Assembly (NCBI GenBank): GCA_016182845.1
Contig: JACPFT010000010.1
Span: forward strand, 62,001 to 126,000
Source of the DNA: Gammaproteobacteria bacterium
GTDB lineage: Bacteria; Pseudomonadota; Gammaproteobacteria; Enterobacterales; Permianibacteraceae
DNA: 64,000 nucleotides
Reading direction: 5' to 3'
A model generated the notes under the pieces. It searched no databases, had not been told where the DNA came from, and saw only the letters and a list, made by a program, of their open reading frames with translations. The translations under genes were made by a program, and so were the position numbers. Shown here in pieces: positions 50,982-59,169 of the stretch. The first letter of the stretch is position 1, and each line of letters opens with the position of its first letter.

Positions 50982-52538
50982 ATGGTTTCCGCACAGACGA
51001 ATCCCCACGAAACCGTGACCGTGGACGGTCGCCCCTTACGCATCGAAGACGTGGTGGCCGTGGCCCAGGGCGCCTCCCTGGCCCTGTCCAACGATCCGGC
51101 CTATGTCCGGCGCATCCAGGCCGGCGCCGAGTTCATCGAGCGCCACCTGGCCGAGGACGGCATCATCTACGGCGTGACCACCGGTTACGGCGACTCCTGC
51201 ACGGTGAGCGTGCCCGAGGCCCTGGTGCGCGCCCTGCCCCTGCACCTGACCCGTTACCACGGCTGCGGCCTGGGCGAGTACTTCAGCCGCGAGCAGGGCC
51301 GCGCCATCCTGGCGACGCGCCTGCAGTCCCTGGCCCAGGGCTTCTCCGGCGTGCGCTACGCCCTCCTGGAACGCCTGGCGGCCCTGGCCTGCGCGGACAT
51401 CGTGCCTCTGATCCCGGAAGAAGGCTCGGTGGGCGCCTCCGGCGATCTGACACCCCTGTCCTATGTGGCGGCGGCGGTAGTCGGCGAGCGGCGCGCCCTG
51501 TGGCGCGGCGAAGTGCATGAAATCGCGGACATCTACCGGGAACTGGGGTGGAACAGCCTGGAACTGGCGCCAAAAGAGGGCCTGGCCATCATGAACGGCA
51601 CGGCCGTCATGACCGCCCTGGCCTGCCTGGCCTGGCGGCGCGCCGATTACCTGTCGCGCCTCTCCACGCGCATCACCGCCCTGGCCAGCGTCGCCACCGG
51701 CGGCAACCGCGATCACTTCCACCCGCGTTTGTTCGCGGTCAAGCCCCATGCCGGCCAGCAGGAAGTCGCGAACTGGCTCTACCACGACCTCAACCCCCAT
51801 GCCGAGCCGGCCGAGCAGCGCCGCCTCCAGGACCGCTATTCCCTGCGTTGCGCGCCCCATGTCATCGGCGTCTTGCGCGACGCCCTGCCCTGGATGCGCC
51901 GCGACATCGAGCACGAGCTGAACAGCGCCAACGACAACCCCATCATCGACGTCGAGGCCGAGCTGGTGCTGCACGGCGGGCATTTCTATGGCGGCCATAT
52001 CGCCTTCGTCATGGACTCCATGAAGAACCTGGTCGCCAACCTCGCCGATCTCATGGACCGCCAGCTGGCCCTGATGGTGGACCCCAAGTTCAACCACGGC
52101 CTGCCCCAGAACCTGTCCGGGGCACGCGGCGCCGAGGCCGCCATCAATCACGGCTTCAAGGCCGTGCAGATCGGCGCCTCGGCCTGGGCCGCCGAGGCCC
52201 TCAAGCTGACCATGCCGGCCTCGGTGTTCAGCCGCTCCACCGAATGCCATAACCAGGACAAGGTGAGCATGGGCACCATCGCCGCCCGCGACGCCCTGCG
52301 CGTCCTGCAGCTGTCCGAGCAGGTCGCCGCCGGCAGTCTCTTGGCCGCCGTCCAGGGCGTGGAGCTGCGCCTCAAGTCCGGCGAAATCCGCCGCGAAGAC
52401 CTGGCGCCGGAACTGCTGGCCTTCGTCGCCCAGGTGCGCAAGGCCTCGCCCTTCCTCGCCGAGGACCGGCCCCTGGAGCATGAGCTGCGCGCCGTGGTCG
52501 CCGCCATCCAGACCGAGACCTGGGATCTCTACCCGTGA
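50982..52538 (+). CDS. Aromatic amino acid ammonia lyase (tyrosine/phenylalanine type)
   Basis: 518 residues of the HAL/PAL/TAL family. The MIO cofactor-forming triad is in GSVGASGDLTPLS (A152-S153-G154), with catalytic tyrosine in IIYGVTTGYGD. The substrate-selectivity pair reads Tyr92-His93 (TRYHGCGLGEY), not the Ser-His of histidine ammonia lyases. It would make 4-coumarate or cinnamate, the starter for a flexirubin-like polyene. No histidine-utilisation genes are near, and it is embedded in the ape operon between apeJ and apeK. It overlaps apeK by four bases. Confidence 0.9.
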   Translation: MVSAQTNPHETVTVDGRPLRIEDVVAVAQGASLALSNDPAYVRRIQAGAEFIERHLAEDGIIYGVTTGYGDSCTVSVPEALVRALPLHLTRYHGCGLGEYFSREQGRAILATRLQSLAQGFSGVRYALLERLAALACADIVPLIPEEGSVGASGDLTPLSYVAAAVVGERRALWRGEVHEIADIYRELGWNSLELAPKEGLAIMNGTAVMTALACLAWRRADYLSRLSTRITALASVATGGNRDHFHPRLFAVKPHAGQQEVANWLYHDLNPHAEPAEQRRLQDRYSLRCAPHVIGVLRDALPWMRRDIEHELNSANDNPIIDVEAELVLHGGHFYGGHIAFVMDSMKNLVANLADLMDRQLALMVDPKFNHGLPQNLSGARGAEAAINHGFKAVQIGASAWAAEALKLTMPASVFSRSTECHNQDKVSMGTIAARDALRVLQLSEQVAAGSLLAAVQGVELRLKSGEIRREDLAPELLAFVAQVRKASPFLAEDRPLEHELRAVVAAIQTETWDLYP

Positions 52539-52972
52539 ACCAAGCCCGCATGAGTACCCAGCCCCTGCGCCAAGCCAGCATCGAACTGTCGCCGCCCTTC
52601 CACGACGTGGACTCCATGCGCGTGGTCTGGCACGGCAACTACCTGCGCTATTTCGAACTGGCGCGCTGCGAGCTGCTCAAAGGCTTCGGCTACGACTACC
52701 TGGACATGGAGGCCTCGGGCTATTTCTGGCCCATCGTCGACACCCGCCTGAAGTTCGTGCGCTCGGCCCGCTACGGCCAGACCATCCGCGTCTGCGCCTC
52801 CCTGGTGGAATGGGAAAACCGCATGAAAATCAACTACCTGATCACCGACGCGGCCAGCGGCGAGAAGCTCACCGAGGGCTATACCATCCAGGTGGCGGTG
52901 CACAAGGACACGGGCGTCATGGAGTTCGTCTCCCCGCCCATCCTGGGCCAGAAGCTGGGACTGAGCGCATGA
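52535..52972 (+). CDS. apeK: Thioesterase ApeK (4HBT/hotdog)
   Basis: 145 residues, YbgC-like acyl-CoA thioesterase fold with HDVDSMRVVWHGNYLRYFELAR (the nucleophile region includes the D in HDVDSMRVVWHGNY). GTG at 52535 overlaps the lyase stop (GTGA); an ATG at 52550 is the alternative start. It probably releases or edits acyl intermediates in the pathway. Overlaps apeL by four bases. Confidence 0.85.
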   Translation: MNQARMSTQPLRQASIELSPPFHDVDSMRVVWHGNYLRYFELARCELLKGFGYDYLDMEASGYFWPIVDTRLKFVRSARYGQTIRVCASLVEWENRMKINYLITDAASGEKLTEGYTIQVAVHKDTGVMEFVSPPILGQKLGLSA

Positions 52973-53607
52973 AGCGGATATTCGCCGCCGCCCTGCTGGG
53001 GCTCAGCACGTCGAGCTGGGCGCTGACTCCCGCCGAGCTGGCCGCCCAGCTCAACGGCTCGCCCTTCGTGGAAGCGGACTTCGTCCAGGACAAGCAGGTG
53101 GCGGGCCTGTCCCGGCCCCTGACCAGCCGGGGCCACATGGTCCTGGCCCGGGACGGCGGCGTGCTCTGGCGCATCGACACCCCTTATGCGGTCAGCTACT
53201 TCCTGTCGGAGCACAAGCTCGTCGAGCTGGCCGAGGGCCGGCGCGAGGACAAGGACGCCGACGCCCTGCCCTGGCTGGGCCAGATCGCCAAGCTCATGCA
53301 CGCCCTCCTGGCCGCCGATCTGGCCACCCTGGAGCAGCAATTCAAACTGGAACTGTCCGGCACGGCCGGGGACTGGAGTCTGGTCCTGGCGCCTAAGGAC
53401 GAGCGCATGGGCGCCGTCCTGCGCCGCATCGAGGTCCAGGGCGGCCAGGGCATAGCCCGCCTGGCCCTGGACGAGGCCTCGGGCGACACCACGCGCATCC
53501 GCTTCGCCGGCACGGTCAAGTCCGCCACGGCCCCGGCGGCCCTGCTCCCCTTCCAGGAACAATCCCCCGTCCGAGAAGAGCCCCCCGTCCGAGAAGAACC
53601 CCGCTGA
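52969..53607 (+). CDS. apeL: LolA-like periplasmic carrier ApeL
   Basis: 212 residues. Signal peptide MKRIFAAALLGLSTSSWA, then a LolA/LppX-like beta-barrel fold with SPFVEADFVQDKQVAGLSRPL and HMVLARDGGVLWRI. It is expected to move a lipid-linked product across the periplasm. The C-terminus carries a short in-frame duplication (PVREEP twice), a sign of slippage. Overlaps the MMPL gene by one base. Confidence 0.85.
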   Translation: MKRIFAAALLGLSTSSWALTPAELAAQLNGSPFVEADFVQDKQVAGLSRPLTSRGHMVLARDGGVLWRIDTPYAVSYFLSEHKLVELAEGRREDKDADALPWLGQIAKLMHALLAADLATLEQQFKLELSGTAGDWSLVLAPKDERMGAVLRRIEVQGGQGIARLALDEASGDTTRIRFAGTVKSATAPAALLPFQEQSPVREEPPVREEPR

Positions 53608-55943
53608 TGCTGCGCCTGGCCCCGCGCTTCCGCTTCGGCCTGTGGCTGGCACTCATGCTGGTCCTGGCCGGCGTGGCCTGGCGCGGCTATGGCCAGGCCG
53701 GCGCCGTGCAGACCGATCTCATGGCCCTGCTGCCGGCCACCGAACACAACCCCCGCGCCGAACAGGCCGCCGCCGCCCTGGCCCGCGAGGGTGAGCGCCG
53801 CTCCCTGTTCCTGGTAGGAGCATCCAGCCGCGCCGCCGCCCGCCGGGGCGCCGAAGTCTTCCACGCCAGCCTGGAGCGCAGCGGCGTCTATGCCGCCCTG
53901 CGCTTCCGCGTCCCGCCCCTGCAGGCCGCCGCTCTCCTGACGCCCTTCGCGCCCTACCGCTTCGGCCTGCTGGGCGAGACCGACCGCGCCGCCTTGCAGG
54001 TCGGCGACACCCAGGCACTGGCCCAGCGCAGCCTCAAGCGCCTGTTCAGCCCCCTGGCCGGCGGCGTCGGCCTGCCCCTGGCCCAGGACCCCTACGCCAC
54101 GCTCGCCGACTGGCTCGCCGGCCGGGCCTGGCGCGCCGGGCGCCTGCAGCTGGACGAGGGCCTGCTGGCTGCCCAGGACGGGGACAGACACTACGTCTTC
54201 CTGAGCGGCGAGCTCGAGGGCTCGGCCTTCGACGGCGAGCTCCAGGCCCGGGTCGCGACCGCCGTGGCCGCCGCCGAGGCCGAGTTGAAAGCCGCCCAGC
54301 CGGACGCCGAGCTGCTGCGCCTGGGCGCCGTGCACTATGCCGCCGCCGCCCGCGCCCAGGCCGAGGACGAGATTTCCACCATCGGCCTGGGCTCGGGTCT
54401 GGGTATCGCCCTGCTCATGCTGCTGGTGTTCCGCCGCTGGCAGCCCCTCGCCCTGTCCTACCTGCCCGTCGCCGCCGGCGTCCTGGCCGGCGCGGCGGTC
54501 TGCGTCGCGGTCTTCGGCCGGGTGCATGTGATCACCCTGGTGTTCGGCGCCAGCCTGATCGGCGGCGCCGTGGACTATGCCCTGCATTATTTCGTCGCCC
54601 AGCTGGAAGACGGCCGGCGCTGGGACGCCCAGGCCGGCCTCAGGCGCATTTTCCCGGGCATCAGCTTCGGCGTGGCGGCGGCCTCCCTGGGCTATGCCGG
54701 CCTGGTCTTCGCGCCCTTCGCGGCCCTGCAGCAGATCACGGTCTATGCCGTGGCCGGCCTCGCCGCCGCCTGGCTGACCACGGTCGCCGCCCTGCCACTC
54801 CTGCTGCGCCGTCCCGGCCGGGACGGTTCGGCCCTCTTGGCCGGGACCTTAGCCCTGGCGGAACGCCTGGAACGGCCCCTGGCCGGCGCCCGGCTCTGGC
54901 TGTTGTTCGCCGCCATCGTGCTCGCCTGCCTGCCGGGCCTGGCCCGGCTCCAGGCCGACGACGACATCCACCTGCTGCACCAGCCGCCCGCCGATCTCAA
55001 GGCCCAGGAAGACCGGCTGCGCCAGCTCGCCGGCGGCACGGCCGGCGGCCAGTTCTTCCTGGTGGAAGCCGGCAGCGCCGGGGAGCTGCTGGAACGTGAG
55101 GAAGCCCTGGGCGCGCGCCTCGACCCCCTGGTGGCCTCGGGCAGCCTGAGCGAATACACCGCCCTGACCCGCTTTCTGCCCTCGCCGGCCCGCCAGGCGC
55201 AAAACCGCGCCCTCTATGCCGGCCTGCTGGACGGCGCTGCCGCCCAGAGCCTGCTGGATCTGGGCCTGGAACCGGCGGTGCTGGAGCGACTGCGCGCCGA
55301 GCTGGGCCAGGCCAAGGACCTGGAGCTGAACGAATTCCTGGGCATGGCCGGCGCGACGCGCGTGCGCCCGCTCTATCTGGGCGTCCTGGACGGCCGCCAT
55401 GCCAGCCTGGTCATGCCCGGCCGGAGCACGGACTTCGCCGCCCTGGCGGCCGCCGCCCAGGGCCTGGCGGGCGTCAGCTACGTGGACAAGGCGGGGTCGG
55501 TGTCACGGTTGTTTACCGCCTACCGGGAAAACGCCAGCCTCCTGGTCAGCCTGGCCTTCGCGGCGGTCTTCGGCCTCCTGGCCTGGCGCTACGGCCCGCG
55601 CCTGGGCCTGGTGGCCATGTTGCCTTCGCTCGTGGCCGTGGCCTGCGCCTTGGCGGTCCTGGGCTATGCCGGCCTGCCCCTGACCCTGTTCAATATCATC
55701 GCCCTGATGCTGGTCCTGGGGATCGGCATCGACTATGCCGTGTTCATGCTCGAAGGCGGGGCCCACGAGGCCGCGACCCTGCTGGCCGTCAGCCTCTCGG
55801 CCCTCACCACCATGCTGTCCTTCGGCCTGCTGGCCCTGTCCCAGACCCCGGCCCTGCGCACCTTCGGCCTCTCGGTCCTGGTGGGCATCGCCGTGGCCCA
55901 TACCCTGACGCCGCTGATCCGCAACCGGAGGAAGGTGGGATGA
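53607..55943 (+). CDS. apeM: MMPL/RND-family exporter ApeM
   Basis: 778 residues with two repeats of a large periplasmic loop plus six-helix bundle, as in MMPL/HpnN-type transporters. First bundle: ISTIGLGSGLGIALLMLLVFR...GAVDYALHYF; second: FNIIALMLVLGIGIDYAVFML. The central aspartates in both GGAVDYA and GIGIDYA match the RND proton relay. Probably lifts the polyene lipid out of the inner membrane to ApeL. One-base overlap with apeL and four-base overlap with apeN. Confidence 0.9.
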   Translation: MLRLAPRFRFGLWLALMLVLAGVAWRGYGQAGAVQTDLMALLPATEHNPRAEQAAAALAREGERRSLFLVGASSRAAARRGAEVFHASLERSGVYAALRFRVPPLQAAALLTPFAPYRFGLLGETDRAALQVGDTQALAQRSLKRLFSPLAGGVGLPLAQDPYATLADWLAGRAWRAGRLQLDEGLLAAQDGDRHYVFLSGELEGSAFDGELQARVATAVAAAEAELKAAQPDAELLRLGAVHYAAAARAQAEDEISTIGLGSGLGIALLMLLVFRRWQPLALSYLPVAAGVLAGAAVCVAVFGRVHVITLVFGASLIGGAVDYALHYFVAQLEDGRRWDAQAGLRRIFPGISFGVAAASLGYAGLVFAPFAALQQITVYAVAGLAAAWLTTVAALPLLLRRPGRDGSALLAGTLALAERLERPLAGARLWLLFAAIVLACLPGLARLQADDDIHLLHQPPADLKAQEDRLRQLAGGTAGGQFFLVEAGSAGELLEREEALGARLDPLVASGSLSEYTALTRFLPSPARQAQNRALYAGLLDGAAAQSLLDLGLEPAVLERLRAELGQAKDLELNEFLGMAGATRVRPLYLGVLDGRHASLVMPGRSTDFAALAAAAQGLAGVSYVDKAGSVSRLFTAYRENASLLVSLAFAAVFGLLAWRYGPRLGLVAMLPSLVAVACALAVLGYAGLPLTLFNIIALMLVLGIGIDYAVFMLEGGAHEAATLLAVSLSALTTMLSFGLLALSQTPALRTFGLSVLVGIAVAHTLTPLIRNRRKVG

Positions 55944-56674
55944 TGAGCAAACCATCACCGTTCGTCCTGAATGGGGACGCACGGCGTCCCGTATCGAAGG
56001 ACTCCCCGGCGAGACCCACCGCTTTCCGCTCATGGTTCGATACAAGCGGCCTCGCCGCTTTACTCACCACGAACGGAAAGCGGGCGTGGCGTCGAGGGCA
56101 AGCAGCCTGTTGCGCCTTGCTCCTCACGGCCTGCGCCGGCACGCCGCCGGCTCTGCCGGAGCGCTGCGTCTGGCTCGCCCCCCGCGCCTCCTGGTGCCTG
56201 GCGCCGGTGAGCGCCATGCCCCGGCTCGCCGTCGTGCAGCGGCTGGAGGCCGAGCTGCCGGAGCGCCGGGAGCGCTTCATCGGCCAGCTGGAGCTCACCG
56301 GCGACGCCCTGCATCTGGCCGCCCTCAGCCCCCTGGGCCAGCGCCTGTTCGTCCTGCACGACGACGGCCGGCGCCTGGACTACCGGCCCTTCGCGCCCCT
56401 GGCGGGGCAGTTCGCCCCGGGCTATGTGCTGGCCGATCTGCAGCTGATGCACTGGCCCTTCGACGCCCTGGCCCCTGGCCTCGCCGCCGCCGGCCTGCGC
56501 CTCACGCAGAGCGGCGGCGAGCGCCGGCTCTGGCAGGGCCCCCGGCTGCTCGCCCGCGTGCGCTACAGCCCCGGGCCCCGCTGGCCGGCCCGCGTCGAGT
56601 ATGAGAACCTGGAACGCCGTTACCGGCTGACCAGCACCACCCTGGAAGTGCAGCCTTTGGAGAACCGGCCATGA
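55940..56674 (+). CDS. apeN: Lipoprotein ApeN (DUF3261) with a repeat-encoded N-terminal extension
   Basis: 244 residues. The lipobox LLTAC (C65) follows a hydrophobic stretch, but that stretch starts at residue 53; residues 7-46 are encoded by a dispersed inverted repeat (55959-56076). No in-frame ATG or GTG exists between the repeat and the lipobox, so the natural start seems lost to the insertion unless this long leader works. The mature part has RFIGQLELTGDALHLAALSPL and FAPGYVLADLQLMHWP, typical of DUF3261. Overlaps apeM and apeO by four bases each. Confidence 0.78.
   Translation: MMSKPSPFVLNGDARRPVSKDSPARPTAFRSWFDTSGLAALLTTNGKRAWRRGQAACCALLLTACAGTPPALPERCVWLAPRASWCLAPVSAMPRLAVVQRLEAELPERRERFIGQLELTGDALHLAALSPLGQRLFVLHDDGRRLDYRPFAPLAGQFAPGYVLADLQLMHWPFDALAPGLAAAGLRLTQSGGERRLWQGPRLLARVRYSPGPRWPARVEYENLERRYRLTSTTLEVQPLENRP
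55959..56076. repeat. Dispersed inverted repeat, copy 2, inside the apeN coding sequence
   Basis: CCGTTCGTCCTGAATGGGGA to CGTATCGAAGG, a spacer, then GGTTCGATACAAGCGG to CACCACGAACGG. Same family as 46773-46863 and 59071-59150. It lies in frame directly after the apeN start codon. Confidence 0.78.
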
Positions 56675-57840
56675 CCCGCGCCCCGGTCTATCTGTCCAGC
56701 TACAGCCTGGTCAACGCCCTGGGCGACAGCCCCGCAACCATCGCCGCCCGGCTGTTCGCCGGCGACAGCTCATCCATGGTGGCCGACGACGCCAGCGTGC
56801 CGGGCAAGCGCGTGGTCAAGGGTCCGGTGAGTTCGGCCCTGCCGGAGTTAGCAGGACCTTATGTCACCCGCACCCACCGGCTCCTGGCCCGGGCTGCCGA
56901 GGCCCTGCGCCCCGCCCTGGCCCGCTACGGCGCGGCGCGCGTCGGCGTGGTGCTGGGCACCTCCACCTCCGGCATCGCCGAGGGCGAGCTCGCCCTGGCC
57001 GAGAAGCTCAGGACCGGCGCCTTCCCCGCCGGCTACGACTACGCCATGCAGGAAATGGCCACACCGGCGCGCTTCCTGGCCGCCCACCTGGGATTGGCCG
57101 GCCCGGTCTATACCGTGTCCACGGCCTGCACCTCCTCGGGCAAGGCCCTGCTCTCCGCCCGCCAGCTCCTCGCCTTGGGGCTCTGCGACGCGGTCGTCAC
57201 CGGCGGCGCCGACAGCCTGTGCCGGCTGACCCTGAACGGCTTCTCGGCCCTGGAATCCACCTCGCCGGAACTCTGCCAGCCCTTCTCGGCGAACCGACGC
57301 GGCATCAATATCGGCGAGGCCGCCGGCCTGTTCCTGCTGAGCCGTGACGAAGCCGAGCTGCGCCTGGCCGGCATCGGCGAATCGGCCGATGCCCACCATA
57401 TGTCGGCCCCCGAGCCGGAAGGCCGGGGCGCGGAGGCGGCCATGACCATGGCCCTAGCCGAGGCCGGCCTCCAGCCCGCCGACATCGCCTACGTGAACCT
57501 GCACGGCACGGCCACGCCCCTCAACGACGCCATGGAGGCCAAGGCCATGGCCCGAGTCTTCGGTTTGGATACCCCGGCCAGCTCCACCAAGCCCCTCACC
57601 GGCCACACCCTGGGCGCCGCCAGCGCCACCGAACTGGGCTTCTGCGCCCTCGCGCTCTCGGCGTACAATGCCGAGGGCCGGCTGCCGCCCCAGGTCTTCG
57701 ACGGCGTCCGCGATCCGGCCCTGCCGGCCATCCGCCTGGCGACGCGCGACGATCGCCTGCCGGCGGGCAGACTGGCCCTCATGTCCAATTCCTATGCCTT
57801 CGGTGGCAGCAACATCAGCCTGATCCTCTGCCGTGACTAA
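56671..57840 (+). CDS. apeO: Aryl polyene ketosynthase ApeO
   Basis: 389-residue condensing enzyme with an intact triad: VSTACTSSGKAL (C153), NLHGTATPLND and LTGHTLGAAS. In characterised systems it partners with ApeC and performs the main elongations. Overlaps apeN by four bases; the apeP start follows its stop by one base. Confidence 0.92.
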   Translation: MTRAPVYLSSYSLVNALGDSPATIAARLFAGDSSSMVADDASVPGKRVVKGPVSSALPELAGPYVTRTHRLLARAAEALRPALARYGAARVGVVLGTSTSGIAEGELALAEKLRTGAFPAGYDYAMQEMATPARFLAAHLGLAGPVYTVSTACTSSGKALLSARQLLALGLCDAVVTGGADSLCRLTLNGFSALESTSPELCQPFSANRRGINIGEAAGLFLLSRDEAELRLAGIGESADAHHMSAPEPEGRGAEAAMTMALAEAGLQPADIAYVNLHGTATPLNDAMEAKAMARVFGLDTPASSTKPLTGHTLGAASATELGFCALALSAYNAEGRLPPQVFDGVRDPALPAIRLATRDDRLPAGRLALMSNSYAFGGSNISLILCRD

Positions 57841-57841
57841 G

Positions 57842-58306
57842 ATGATGAGTTTTCCCCCCATTGAAGCGCTGGTGCCGCACCAGGCGCCCCTGCTGCATAT
57901 CGAGGCCATCGAGTCCTGGGAGGACGACAAGGTCACGGCGCGCATGCGGGTGCGTCCCGACTCGCTCTTCGTGGCCGACGGGCAGATGCCCGCCTGGGTC
58001 GCCATCGAGCTCATGGCCCAGGTCATCGCCAGCTACGCTGGCCTCAAAGCCTGGCAGGCCGGCCAGGCCATCAAGAAGGGCTTCCTGCTGGGCACCCGCG
58101 ACTACAAGGCCGCCGTCCCGGCCTTCCCGGTGGGCATGGAACTGCGCATCGCCGTCCAGCCGCTCTACCAGGAAGACTCGGGCCTGTCGTCCTTCGACTG
58201 CCGGGTGCTGGACGCCGGCAGCGGCGCCGAGCTCGTCGCGGCGCGGCTGAATGCCTTCGAGCCCCCGGATTTCGATGCCTACGTCAAGGGCGAACGCCCC
58301 CGTTAG
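57842..58306 (+). CDS. apeP: Dehydratase ApeP (hotdog partner of ApeI)
   Basis: 154 residues, hotdog fold related to FabA/FabZ but without a full catalytic set: N-terminal FPPIEALVPHQAPLLHIEAI and AWVAIELMAQVIASYAGLKA. In known systems it is the partner subunit of ApeI. A GTG at 57833 is an alternative start. The apeQ start is 25 bases further. Confidence 0.85.
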   Translation: MMSFPPIEALVPHQAPLLHIEAIESWEDDKVTARMRVRPDSLFVADGQMPAWVAIELMAQVIASYAGLKAWQAGQAIKKGFLLGTRDYKAAVPAFPVGMELRIAVQPLYQEDSGLSSFDCRVLDAGSGAELVAARLNAFEPPDFDAYVKGERPR

Positions 58307-58331
58307 AGACACCATCACAAGGATTTCGCCC

Positions 58332-59054
58332 ATGAAACGCGTCTTGGTAACCGGCTCCAGCCGGGGAATCGGTAAGGCCATCGCCCTGAAACTCGCCGCC
58401 GAGGGCTACGCCGTCACCGTGCACTGCCGCAGCGGCCTGGCCGAGGCCGAGGCGGTCGTGGCCCAGATCCGCGAGGCCGGCGGCACCGCCTCCCTGCTGC
58501 AGTTCGACATCGCCGAGCGCGAGGCCTGCCGCGCCGCCCTGGAAGCCGAGCTCGCCGCCCACGGCGCCTTCTGGGGCGTGGTGCTCAACGCCGGCATCGC
58601 CCGCGACAACGCCTTCCCGGCCATGCCCGGCGAGGACTGGGACGCCGTGCTGCACACCAATCTGGACGGCTTCTACAATGTCCTCAATCCGCTCGTCATG
58701 CCCCTCGTGCGGGCCCGCTCCGGCGGCCGCATCGTCACCCTGTCCTCGGTGTCCGGCCTGGTGGGCAATCGCGGTCAGGTCAACTACTCAGCCGCCAAGG
58801 CCGGTATCATCGGCGCCACCAAGGCCCTGGCCCTGGAGCTGGCCAGCCGCAAGATCACGGTCAACTGCGTGGCCCCCGGCCTGATCCAGACCGAGATGCT
58901 GGGTCAGGTGGAACTGGACGAGGCGCTCAAGCTGGTGCCCATGGGCCGCATCGGCCAACCCGAGGAGATCGCCGGCACCGTGGCCTTCCTGCTCAGCGAC
59001 TGCGCGGCCTATATCACCCGCCAGGTGATCGCGGTGAATGGCGGGATGGTGTGA
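58332..59054 (+). CDS. apeQ: 3-ketoacyl-ACP reductase ApeQ (FabG-like)
   Basis: 240-residue short-chain dehydrogenase with TGSSRGIGKAI (NADPH loop), VLNAGIARDN, and the catalytic serine and YxxxK in SSVSGLVGNRGQVNYSAAKAG. It reduces beta-keto intermediates of the polyene. AAGGATT before the ATG. A repeat copy separates it from apeR. Confidence 0.93.
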   Translation: MKRVLVTGSSRGIGKAIALKLAAEGYAVTVHCRSGLAEAEAVVAQIREAGGTASLLQFDIAEREACRAALEAELAAHGAFWGVVLNAGIARDNAFPAMPGEDWDAVLHTNLDGFYNVLNPLVMPLVRARSGGRIVTLSSVSGLVGNRGQVNYSAAKAGIIGATKALALELASRKITVNCVAPGLIQTEMLGQVELDEALKLVPMGRIGQPEEIAGTVAFLLSDCAAYITRQVIAVNGGMV

Positions 59055-59070
59055 ACACCTGCGCCAACCT

Positions 59071-59150
59071 CCGTTCGTCCTGAGCCTGTCGAAGGATGAA
59101 CGGAACACAGGGACTTAGAACCGTGCTTCGACAGACTCAGCACGAACGGG
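59071..59150. repeat. Dispersed inverted repeat, copy 3, between apeQ and apeR
   Basis: CCGTTCGTCCTGAGCCTGTC (59071) and the complement CTTCGACAGACTCAGCACG up to 59150. The most regular of the three copies in the ape operon. Confidence 0.8.
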
Positions 59151-59169
59151 ATTCAAGTAGGTTTACCGT

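Noticed and set aside
51036-52481. 481-codon open frame antisense to the ammonia lyase
   Set aside because: Composition is typical of antisense frames in GC-rich genes (Gly/Ala/Gln/His-rich, no motifs), and the plus-strand gene is certain.
50982-52538. Histidine ammonia lyase (HutH) for histidine degradation
   Set aside because: The selectivity pair is Tyr-His, no hut genes are near and the gene is embedded in the ape operon.
53196-54587. 463-codon open frame antisense to apeL/apeM
   Set aside because: GC-driven shadow with low-complexity Gln/Gly/Ala composition.
46773-59150. CRISPR array from repeated palindromes
   Set aside because: The three copies are many kilobases apart, of unequal length and without regular spacers. 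No CRISPR or cas gene was seen anywhere in the window.
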